A stretch of DNA of 64,000 nucleotides from Phymatolithon calcareum (lineage: Eukaryota; Rhodophyta; Florideophyceae; Hapalidiales). The stretch's first letter is position 1. The number at the start of each line of letters is the position of its first letter. Of the stretch, positions 50,137 to 59,700 are shown piece after piece. A program made the position numbers and the translations under genes. The stretch covers positions 434,001 to 498,000 of the forward strand of contig OZ345373.1 in NCBI GenBank assembly GCA_977006965.1. Reading direction: 5' to 3'. The notes below the pieces were generated by a model. That model was not told where the DNA came from, did no database searches, and saw only the letters and a list, made by a program, of their open reading frames with translations.

Positions 50137-52213
50137 TGAGAGAACGTTCGCTGAACAGCGGATAAGAAAGCATAGTCATCGATCGCGGTTTTCGAGCACA
50201 CCCAACGCAGTGGGACGAGGGAAAGAGACATTTAACGATGGCGCACGGTGTAAATGCAGCAGACAATGGCATGGCAGTACCGCATATGATTCCCTCATCG
50301 AGTGGTTGTGTTGGTCGAGGTCAAGGTGGCGGCCCTCGTCGGTCACATTTTATTTCTTCCCGCAGCTCAAGATCTCTTTCCATGCGATGACGGATTCAAG
50401 TCGAAAAGGAAAAGTGCCACTACTAAGCCAAGGCATACGAATAGTGCTGTTGCTAAGCCGAAACAGTCTGTCAAGGTGTATACTGGTGAATGTCTCAGTA
50501 TCATCGAACGCCCGACTTCCAAGTATTGTCACGGTACAGGCCCGACCGGACATGTACCTGATTGCCCCACGTATTTTTACACATGTTGTAGCCCGCCACA
50601 GCGATGCTTGCCTCTTCTTGGCGTCAACAAGAAATGCTCAACTGAAGCCGGGGATTGTGGCGAGGAAATATATTGTGCATACGACAAAACTGAGCAACCG
50701 GCTATCCGCGTTTGCCTTCCCAAACTTGAAAAGGGACAGAAGTATACTCCAGATGCAGTCAATCTTTTTTTCGGCATTCTAACCTGCATTGTTTAAGATT
50801 CGAATAACGGCATATGTGGTGTTTTCTCAGGTGTTGAGGGTATCAGGTGCGTGATTAACCAATACTGCAATCGACGACTTGGATTCATTAGCGATTTCAG
50901 GCCTCCGACTCGGGGATCTACAAGAGTTTGCAAAAGGGAGCTTGCAACTGGGGAGCCCTGCTTTCAGTCTCGGTGTGTGGGATTTTGTTTGGGCGCGGAC
51001 AGAGGGAAAGGCGTATGTATGAACGAAAGAGGGATTGGCTGCTATGCAGAGTCAACGACCCTTGCGGATCAAACTTTGAATGGTGGGAAAGGTCAGATAA
51101 GGCCATTTGCAATATGCACGAAAGGCACGGTACTTGGCAAGGCGTCTGCGTAATGCAGTCAAAATTGTTTCGCCGGCCAGGACAATCGTGTAACCCAAAT
51201 CAAGATGCTTGCGACGCAAGACGTAATTTACGTTGTGAGAAACATAACGGAAGTTTTGTTTGCATGCAGAAATCCTACAACAGCGGGGCCCCTTGCATAC
51301 CAGACTCGCCATTCAGCGAGTGCACTGTGGTATCAGCGGAATACTCCATGGAATTTCGACGTCCGTTTCTACCAACCAGCAAAGCGTCGTACGGAAAGCA
51401 TATGTGTTTGCGAGTGCGCGAAACTGTGAAAATTGGAGAAATATGCAATTTTGCGGAATATGCGGTTTGTGAAGAAGGAGCATCTTGTGTAAAAGGCCGC
51501 GGAATAGAACACGACATTGAAATGCTTAGCCGCTTCTTTCCAGAACCAGTCGCGTATTGCTTGAAACCAGTGGCAATTGGAGGTGATTGCAGCTACAAGT
51601 TCGCAACTTTCTGTGCCGAGGGAACGTTTTGCGTCAACGGGACATGCTCGAAAACGAAAAGCCCATTCAAGGATATCCCAATTTTCTCAGGTGACCGTGT
51701 CAACTGCACTTCTCGGCCATGTGCCCCTGGTTTGAGGTGTCAGAGATATACCGACGAGATTAACTTGTGTCTCATCCAAACAGATAGGAATGGTCCGGGG
51801 GAGAGCTGCGCAAGCAGTCCGACGAAAAGAGTGGTAAGTACGAAGCATTTTGCATAGGATCTGTCTTCCATTCCTTCAATCTTGTTTTTTAATCTGACGC
51901 TCGGCATGATATTTCATTTCTTACTTTTAGATGTGCAGAGCAGGAACGTGGTGCTTCTCGGATGCGGAACAGCCCAGTAAGCCGAGATGCCGTCCACGGG
52001 GGGATGTTGGTGAGCCTTGCAATGATGATGGTCCTTGCAAGGGACATTTCAAATGCCGATTTGAGAGCCGAAGCACGTGCTATGATCCCAGAACAACAGT
52101 ACCGCTTGGAGGGAAATGAATTCCAGCGAAATCGATACGTGGACAGCTCAAGATTGTCTCACGGTATGGGGGGAAAATAATTGATTATTTTCTTGGGCGG
52201 GTGAGCATATGAT

Positions 52214-52353
52214 CTGATGTCTTTCCCGCTCAGCGATGTCATTCCCGCTGGAGCAATAATAGAGGCCCACTATTGGCTTATGTCATTCCCGCTCGCTGAT
52301 GTCTTTCCCGCTCGATGATGTCTTTCCCGCTTGCTGATGTCTTTCCCCCTCAG
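52214..52353 (+). repeat. Tandem 19-20-bp repeats (CTGATGTCTTTCCCGCTCG)
   Basis: Six imperfect units at about 52214, 52234, 52279, 52296, 52315 and 52334, with one gap after the second. The shared core GATGTCATTCCCG resembles the outer part of the fold-back element at 54487-54680. Confidence 0.8.
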
Positions 52354-52417
52354 GGCTGTAGGTTATGAAACGTGCCTAAACATTTTTGTTGGAGCCACAT
52401 GCGTACCACAAATGGTC

Positions 52418-52618
52418 GGTTTCTTTGGTGTCAACTTTATTTTAATACATGTTGAATGAATGCACTCTAAGAAAAGCTCACGTTATTATCCAGTTTTTGT
52501 TGTCGTTGATCGTTAACTTCGGATAGGTTTCTCTGGTTTCAACTTTACTTTAAACAAGTTGAATACACTCTAACAAAAGCACGCACTATTATCTACTGGT
52601 AGTTATGGTTGATCGTTA
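52418..52618. repeat. Direct duplication of about 95 bp at the recombinase 3' end
   Basis: 52418-52517 and 52526-52618 are imperfect copies (GGTTTCTYTGGTKTCAACTT ... GTTGATCGTTA). The second copy includes the recombinase stop codon. Confidence 0.75.
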
Positions 52619-54095
52619 CGTTAATAGAGTTTGCGTTAACATTTTCGAATCCGGACATAGAACTGCTTCCAATGCCGCTCTGCGAGCGCACTGGGGGAGA
52701 TTGCTCTCCTTGGGATGTTTGAATTGCACTTTTCAAAGCAAGTTCGCCTTTGATGTTCTCCTTGGACTCCGTAGTGGGCTCCATTTTCTTCTGTTTCTTC
52801 TCCTTCGGCTCATTCACATCAACGACGGGTTTCGTATCTTTGAATATATCCATTTGTTGCTGAAGACCCTTGTCCCCTTGCAAGTTTGTGTAGCTCAGAA
52901 CGCTCTCAACCTGTGCGTGACCGGAGCGAAGCATAACCGTGGTGTCAGAATGTCCGGCTTCCAGTAATAGCGTAATCATAGTGCCACGAAGACAGTGAGT
53001 TGTAACACAATCGTTGAAGCCAGTGCCTTGGATTCCAACCTCATCGCAAAGATTAGGAATAATTTTGCCGAATGAGTTTTTTCCGATAACCTGCTTGCGG
53101 AAAAAGTCGCTTAGAGTTTTTCCTTTTGTGTTAATTTGCAAGAAGAACCTGTCTGCGTGCTCCGTTTTCATCTCCATCGACTTCCGTGTTTCCAAGTAGC
53201 TGTGAATGTGTTCATACACATTCAAAGTTCCGTCCAGCATATCCCTGTTCCAGATGTAAATCTTGACAGCCTTCTTTGTAATGGCACGCAGGCCACCTCT
53301 TCTAGTTTTCGACGCTCCTTCTTTGCTTCCGACAATCTCCGTAAACTGAATCACGGATTTCCCTTTCGCCCGAATGTACTCAAATTGGGAAACGCGAAGC
53401 TTCCACATCGCAGTGGTGCGAATACCAAGGGAAATTCCAATAATCAGTACAAGGCGATTCAGATACCCTGCGGGGGTAGATGCTGAACAGCTATTCGATG
53501 TTAGAAGAGTCTTAATGTCTTCCCTGGGTAGCACATTGTGACCTTTTACGGTCACGCCGTTGGCTTGTTGCTCGGCGAAAAGGTTGTCAAGAACGCACAG
53601 AAGCCCGTCGTTTTTATCCGCGAAGACTGGGCCTGAAAACAAATTCATTTTGAAACCCCATGCTTCAAACGCACGCCGAATCCCACATATGTAGAACTTC
53701 ATAGTTTTTGGCGTGACCGCTTTCTTCTGCTTTGCGCTCCGATAGTTGACGGCAAACTCGATCAAGAAATGATTAATCCTCTTCTGCTGCGTTACAGGGA
53801 CGCACTCATCCGGCACGCAGTTCTCAAAAAGCAACTTCTTAAGTTGTGAAAGTTCGAATTCCACAACAGCAGCCTTGTTTCCGAGAAAAAGAGACCGCAA
53901 ATGAGGTTCCGTATTGAAATAACGGTCCTTGTAGTCGCCATTTACAATAAATCGCGCCAGGGCCCGAACGCTATAGTCGGTGCCTCTTTGCGTGTTTTCC
54001 GGAACGAACTTTCCCTTCAGCTCCTCTGCCCTTTCTGAGCTCGGCAACGAGAAATTGAATTCATTGCCGTCGTCCTCTCCCGGCGGCCCCGACAT
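52593..54095 (-). CDS. Crypton-type tyrosine recombinase, 500 aa, intact
   Basis: Site-specific recombinase that cuts DNA through a 3'-phosphotyrosine. The first ATG of the frame is at 54095; the open frame extends upstream into a repetitive Arg/Ser-rich stretch without ATG. Catalytic set counted from 54095: R226 (SLGIRTTAMWKLRVSQ), H367-x2-R370 (THCLRGTMITLLLEAGHS), H393 (MLRSGHAQVE) and nucleophile Y402 (SVLSYTN). The N-terminal half is the SAM-like core-binding region (YICGIRRAFEAWGF). The C-terminus is basic and then Ser/Gln-rich with no added zinc finger. No lesion, so it may be active. Confidence 0.88.
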   Translation of the reverse strand: MSGPPGEDDGNEFNFSLPSSERAEELKGKFVPENTQRGTDYSVRALARFIVNGDYKDRYFNTEPHLRSLFLGNKAAVVEFELSQLKKLLFENCVPDECVPVTQQKRINHFLIEFAVNYRSAKQKKAVTPKTMKFYICGIRRAFEAWGFKMNLFSGPVFADKNDGLLCVLDNLFAEQQANGVTVKGHNVLPREDIKTLLTSNSCSASTPAGYLNRLVLIIGISLGIRTTAMWKLRVSQFEYIRAKGKSVIQFTEIVGSKEGASKTRRGGLRAITKKAVKIYIWNRDMLDGTLNVYEHIHSYLETRKSMEMKTEHADRFFLQINTKGKTLSDFFRKQVIGKNSFGKIIPNLCDEVGIQGTGFNDCVTTHCLRGTMITLLLEAGHSDTTVMLRSGHAQVESVLSYTNLQGDKGLQQQMDIFKDTKPVVDVNEPKEKKQKKMEPTTESKENIKGELALKSAIQTSQGEQSPPVRSQSGIGSSSMSGFENVNANSINVTINHNYQ

Positions 54096-54486
54096 CGATG
54101 TAGAAGGGCGTTGCGCTTTCTTGGAGCTCGGAGACGAACGAGATCGGCGAGCGCCGGTGATCAGCGGCGAGCGGTGGCGAGCGATGGTGAGCGGTGCTGA
54201 GCGGCGGCGAGCGACGGTGAGCAACAGCGAGCGGACAGGAGGCGATGGATGCAGACCCGGACTCGACGGCGAACATTTGCGCTGGAGCGACAGCGTTGTC
54301 GACAGTGTGCCCCATCAAACGGTGCGTTTTGTAAAACATACTGCTGTAGCGCCGACAGTGTGCGTGTGTTTCGATGCTTGTGAACTGATATTGCCGACAT
54401 CGAACGGTGCGGTGGGTAAAAATCACAGCCGTTAAGTCGACAGTCTGCATGTGCTTTTCTAGCCGTTCAAATACCGTGAGACAAGC

Positions 54487-54680
54487 AGGTTGTTAACCTC
54501 CTCATCGGGAATGACATCGGTCAGGCGTCGCGCGGGGGAAATTCCTCGGGAATGCCCTGAAACCTCGGAATCCCCTCGGGCTTACAGCCCTCGGGTCTTC
54601 CTTGGTTTCACGTCATACCCTCAGGATTCCCCTCGTGCAACGCCTGACCGATGTCATCCCTCGAAGTCGGTTGACAACCT
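54487..54680. repeat. Fold-back / MITE-like element
   Basis: The outer 45 bp are inverted copies with mismatches: AGGTTGTTAACC ... TGACATCGGTCAGGCGT on the left and ACGCCTGACCGATGTCA ... GACAACCT on the right. The interior (about 100 bp) is GC-rich with CCTCGGGAAT-type motifs. Too short to code. No target duplication can be assigned. Confidence 0.75.
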
Positions 54681-54771
54681 ATACATGATTACCGACTCCC
54701 AAAGTGCATGCCGAAAGGAAGTTCGTTTTCTTGCCAAATTGATGCAGGATTGTTCGAATCTTGTTTTTGTA

Positions 54772-55122
54772 GACGCGAGAAAACACGAGCTGCTTTCACG
54801 TAACTAACGAAAGTAAATGTGAGCTTGGACCGATAAATATTTAATAGTTCATCTAAAATTGAGCATTTTCAGTGTTTAAAACTCAGTTCTATTGGCCAGA
54901 TGATCTTCCAAACCCGGTCAACCTTCAACTTTTAAAACCTGATGCGGGAAAAATAAGTTGGAAGCTTAAATTCGATTGTTTATTTTGATGTGATGAGGAT
55001 TTTATAAGTTGTAAATCACTACATTATTCCTCGGAGAGGAGAGAACCCACTCGGGCCTGGTACTCTTACGTTTTACTTTCATTTGTTATCCCGGCTTACG
55101 GTACACATCTCCTTATTGTTCC
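54772..55122. mobile_element. 350-bp AT-rich insertion in copy 5 exon 2
   Basis: Interrupts sequence that is continuous in copies 1 and 2 (CTTGTTCCCC). TTGTT is present at both junctions and could be the target duplication. GAAAGTAAA near the left and TTTACTTTC near the right are inverted. Non-coding, MITE-like. Confidence 0.55.
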
Positions 55123-55206
55123 CCGGCGAAGGGTATTGTGTGCTCCAACAACCTCACATGCAACAAAAATTCGTTTTGCATGCCGTCCGGGGAAGTCAGA
55201 GCGTAA

Positions 55207-55727
55207 GATATTTGAAGACTTTGTCCAGTAATATCGAGACGGCCTGACGTGGAGTGTGAAAATATGGCATTCTGGAAATCAACTATCCATTGGAGTAGAA
55301 TTCGAGTGGACCGAAGGATCGATTGTGAGACAACTCATGTGTACAAAGATGTCATGGTGGTCGCCGGGAAATTGCGGCTGCGACTACGCACTGCTCCAGT
55401 GGTTAGCGCCACTTCAGCGACTGCTCTTTCACCAGTCAAATCAAAATTCTAGAGCCCCAGACATGGAAAGAGATCTTCCAATGTATATGGAGGACACTAT
55501 CATTCTCGTCCCTTACAATACCATCGGCTCGGTTAACTTGTGCCAAATTCAAAGGATCACTAAATCGACGTCCTCCCTGTGAAATACTGTATATTGTAAG
55601 TACAGTACCAGCTTCTCTTCTGGGAGAAGTGACCATGCCTCTTTCATTACGAGAAATTGTCGTACGCCAAAAAATTAGGAGAAAAAATGAGAGCTCCAGA
55701 GCAGCACAGTAATTTTGGCGGAGAGCG
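55207..55727 (+). other. 3' flank of Cys-rich copy 5
   Basis: 55207-55580 aligns with the 3' flanks of copies 1 and 2 (GACGTGGAGTGTGAAAATAT, CTCTTTCACCAGTC). The rest is unassigned. Confidence 0.55.
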
Positions 55728-55955
55728 TGGTACGTTCCCGCGGCGCATGCACATGGAACATCCAAACATGCGCCGAAAAAGTGCGCCAATTATATCATAC
55801 CGATTAAAATGAGCCAATTATTTCCTTATTGTTTCTATCATATTGGCGCATGGCGCATGTTCATGCGTCGTATGGAACGGCCCTGAGCGTACACGTTGTC
55901 TTGCGCATGCATTCCATCGCTTGAGAAGAGCAGCACTGGGGGAGCACAGCGCCGT
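55728..55955 (+). promoter_or_regulatory. Orphan copy of the copy 2 upstream block
   Basis: Matches 27353-27575, including the fold-back part and CTTGAGAAGAGCAG, then diverges. No Cys-rich coding sequence follows, so this is the right-hand edge of the duplicated region. Confidence 0.65.
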
Positions 55956-56761
55956 GGACGATAAGAATTTCAGTATCCTAGGATATCAAATTACCAATCG
56001 CGGCTTATGATAGCTGTACAAGTGTTTCTAGATAATTCTGAGCTGTTTGCACGGATAGGGGACAGTTGGCCATATGATTGATATTAGGAATCCCTCCGAT
56101 TTCGGAGGTCTGTGATGCAACACAAAGTCCATATAGCAACGAAAATTGTGAGGCGGAGTAGGAACGATCGCTAGCAGGCATGTGCGGAGCGATCCCGTTA
56201 GTCCGGAAGATCGCCCACTTGAAGTAACAGCCACCCTCTCTAAACACTTAAACATGCCGCGGTGGCCAGACTTCCCCTTAGCCCATGACGCAAGTGTTTT
56301 TCCTGTTTACCATGCGCTCTACCTCTAGGTTTCCATTTACGTGCGAGATTTCAAGGTCCGCAAGAACGTGTACCATGGTCAGGTTCCCCGCGACTACAGT
56401 TGATGTGATACCTCCGCCACACCCAAATCATATAGATTCGCAATCCGTATCAGGTTGTTCAAACCGGTCTCTACAAGGGATTTAGCGTCTGCGGCATCAC
56501 TTTGCAGTGATGCTGTCATTTCTGCCGAGGAAAAGAGAGCCCAGGGAAAGGTCTTCCTTTGTCTATGCAAATTTTAGCCTTAATACAAGGGATGTCAGTA
56601 GAATCCGAGGGCTGTTGCATTGGGAATGGAAGTATTTCTTTATGTTTAATTGGACTTGAGATTCGTTTATGTCTCCGAGTCTGCGAGGAGAAAAGTTTTG
56701 CAAACAACGATAGAGGGAGAAAAGATTTAGTCCAAGTGATGAACCTAGTCATTTAAAGTAA
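55956..56761. other. No recognised gene
   Basis: Short ORFs only. It may contain the 3' flank and one end of the transposon whose transposase ends at 56762, but no terminal repeat could be assigned. Confidence 0.4.
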
Positions 56762-59700
56762 CTATCCAGTACGTGGCGGGAATCCCTCCTCTTGCGTGAG
56801 AAGGAAGAATGTAGATCCATCATAAGGTGTACATGTGGACGCATGCCTTATTGCGCCAGATGTGGAAAAATCGAAGCATTTATCGTCTGCACATGCTGGT
56901 AGAAGAGCCGCTTTACGCACTGTGCGATCCAGAACCAAGAAAGATACTCTCGGCATGAAAACGAATCTTTCGCTGTTGATACTGTAGTGTACGTCAGGAA
57001 CGTACGATTGAACACAACACGGATTAACTGCAGCCCAAAACTCCTCATCTCCTGTCAATGTTTCCTTCTTGAACAAAGCAACAATACCCCATGGAAGTGT
57101 GTGATAAGGTGATACGACCGTGCCCCGTTCTTGTGGGCCTGTGTGCTGCGAAACGCGGGGACAGTGGTCGGACAAGTTAGTTGTATTGCGGCATCTGACC
57201 AGCACAACGTCGCCAACAGTAAGAACTGTATGCAGTACACCGTTTGGGAACGTTGACCTTACTACGGTTCCAAACACTACTGTTGGGCTTGCGTCAACCA
57301 AGCGGCACATATCCTTGAAAGCGCAATACACTGTGTTCCGCTGTACTGTGGAGACAGCCGAAGACGCGTGGACAATCTCAATGTCACTTGCCAACACCCA
57401 CGAGACGGGCTGGTCCCTGTTGTACCTTGAGGATACCACGGTTTTCGACTGGTTGTGTAGGAGTGCCGGAACACATGTGTTGGGTCCAAGCGCATTGCGC
57501 AGCATTGTCTTGTGCACGTCCGTGAGCTTTCCATTAATTTTTAATATAGCTTCTCGCCCGGCCAACAGGCGGAAACAGCCTAGACTTGATGACGGCTCGC
57601 ATCGCAAAGCTCCAGGGATCTGAAGAGTAAGGCGGCCTTGCCAATCGGAAAATATAGCACTGAACACGGACTGGATTTGCACATCCTTGTTGTTCGACTG
57701 CTTTATCGCCCGTTTCAGAGTCTGGTGTGCCTTTTCCAGAACGAGTTCACCGACGCGAGAAACAAGGCCGATCATAGGAAGTGTAGAGTGCACCAGCTCA
57801 TACAATCGATGGAGGTTGGGCTTATCAATAGTTTTGATAGCGAGTAGCCTGTCTCTGTACTCTTTTTCTAGCTCTGATTTGCGAGCTCTGATCGTTCGTG
57901 AGCTATCTATTTCTTGCAATTTAGAATCGTTCATTTCGCAGAGCTCTCGAACGAGCTCTACATGCGCTCTTGTTCGGACTTGTACTGAGGTTAAGTACGA
58001 AATCGAAAATGCGTTCTGCTGTTCTGCTGGTCTAGGATTCCAGAGCCGAGCGATGAGATTAGCACAGGATTGCACGACGGAAATGCTTTCGCGACATCTG
58101 GGACTGAGGGCAGACGATATGGACGGCAGGGAGGTACATGCTCTTACAAAGCCGAAATGAGCCACTACAGAAAGAGCGTAAAGCTCCGTCATTGACATAG
58201 AGTAAAGAGACTTCTTTGTGAAATCGAAAAGCCTGTTTTGTGCGGGCAGTTGGCATTCGCGAAGCAGTCCCATCATATTCATCTCTGCGGACTGCCTGTG
58301 TGATGTAGTAGGCAGCAAGCGAAAAGCGAGATTAACACAATCTCGGAAATGACCGGTAAGGAGGTGGTCCGGCGCCACAAGACATGACCTGTACGGGTCT
58401 ATAACAGCGGGTAGAATAGGAGATCCATCGATTGCACAAGGAACGGACGCACGAGCGGCGAACATGGCGGCCTGGAGGTGATGAAGTGGAAGCTCCTGGC
58501 TGGACCGAGGTGGGGAAATGCCCAGTACTCGGCAAGTCTCTTCCTTTGCACCAGAGTCTCGAATTCCCGAATGCTGATAGAATCCGCGTGCTGTGGCGGA
58601 TGATGATGCGTGAAATCCCTCACCTGCGTACCGACTACCCAGAATTGTAGCTGATTTTCTCACATATCGACAGAGATGACAACATGCACTGGCAGTATGT
58701 CCCAGTACGTCCAGAGCGGAGTTGATAGCTGGCGTGTCACCTATGAACCCAACTAGATCCAAGAAAATACGAACTGGATTTCCTTCTGCGTCGTAATCTG
58801 AAAAGCCTGTGGTCATTCCGGTAATAATATCGTCTAGTATGCGCTCGAACACAGCCTCGCATTTCACACCTGGCGGAGTGAGACTGATAATACGCACAGC
58901 GGCAGCGGATGCTCTGGCTTGCACTGGAAGATTCAGGCAAACCATATAGAATCCCTCTCCAGACCCGGACTTTCCTGCAGTAATTTCAAAGCCATCCCAG
59001 AACAGGAGAAATCTGTAAATGAAGTATCGTTCTCCTGTTTTCAGGCGCCCAAAACTACTTACTGGCTTGTGGCTCGCTGTGCCTCGTCTTCGTGATGCTG
59101 TTTCCATAAGCTGTACGAGCCGCACATCGCGATGCATTGCAGTGCTGGAGGCCGTAAGTGGAGAGAACCCGCAAAATGAATGCTGTGGCGTGACAGCGAT
59201 TGAGTCTTGCGCGCGCAGCCAGAAAACGTGCCTACTTCGCTCTTCTCGTTCTGTCCAAAATCTGTGGACAAGCAAAATTCGGGAGCTAGATGTCCCGTGG
59301 AACGCAGCGGGCTGAACAATCGCGACGAGGTCGCCTGGCTTAAGCAGTGGCTTTTTCCATCCGATCCATGCTTCTTCGATTTTCTGCCGACGCTCCTGTA
59401 GTGCCTTATTTCGCAAACGTATCGCCTCTCGAACGCGGGGAGATACACGTTTTTTCTTTTGCCGAGAGTCTTGCGGCACGCATTCTGTGGCCTCCGTTTC
59501 GCTTTCCTCGTCTTCAATTGGCAGGTCCGGAACGTGGAAATCAAATGAGTCCGAAGGCGAGGAGTAGGAACAAAACTGAAGCTTTTCAATTATCTCGACG
59601 TCCCGTTCGAGAAGGAAAGGTGGAATAGCTTCTTCGAACATTGGCTGTCCTCTTCGATTGACATGGTGAGAGGTCCAAACATGTACTATACGCCCCGAAA

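Larger units (their letters stand above)
52157..54694 (-). mobile_element. Crypton-like tyrosine-recombinase insertion in copy 5
   Basis: About 2.54 kb absent from the paralogous exons of copies 1 and 2. Contains one recombinase gene on the minus strand, a tandem repeat (52214-52353), a 95-bp duplication (52418-52517 / 52526-52618) and a fold-back element near the right end (54487-54680). No terminal inverted repeats or long target duplication are evident, as expected for Cryptons. The fold-back may be a separate insertion, so the true Crypton edges are uncertain. Confidence 0.75.
50302..55206 (+). pseudogene. Secreted cysteine-rich protein, copy 5 (pseudogene split by two insertions)
   Basis: Homology starts at about 50327 within the signal peptide; the ATG and promoter typical of the family are missing and replaced by sequence next to the Mpv17-like gene. 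Lesions: CAA-to-TAA near 50794, one-base loss near 51032, and one-base insertion near 52112. The family intron is at 51834-51930 (97 nt, GTAAGT...TTTTAG) and contains an in-frame TAG, so unspliced reading is impossible. Exon 2 is interrupted at about 52156, resumes at 54695 (CTCCCAAAGTGCATGCCGAA), is interrupted again at about 54771, and resumes at 55123 (TTGTTCCCCGGCG) to the stop at 55206. The 3' flank (55207-55580) matches copies 1 and 2. Confidence 0.88.
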
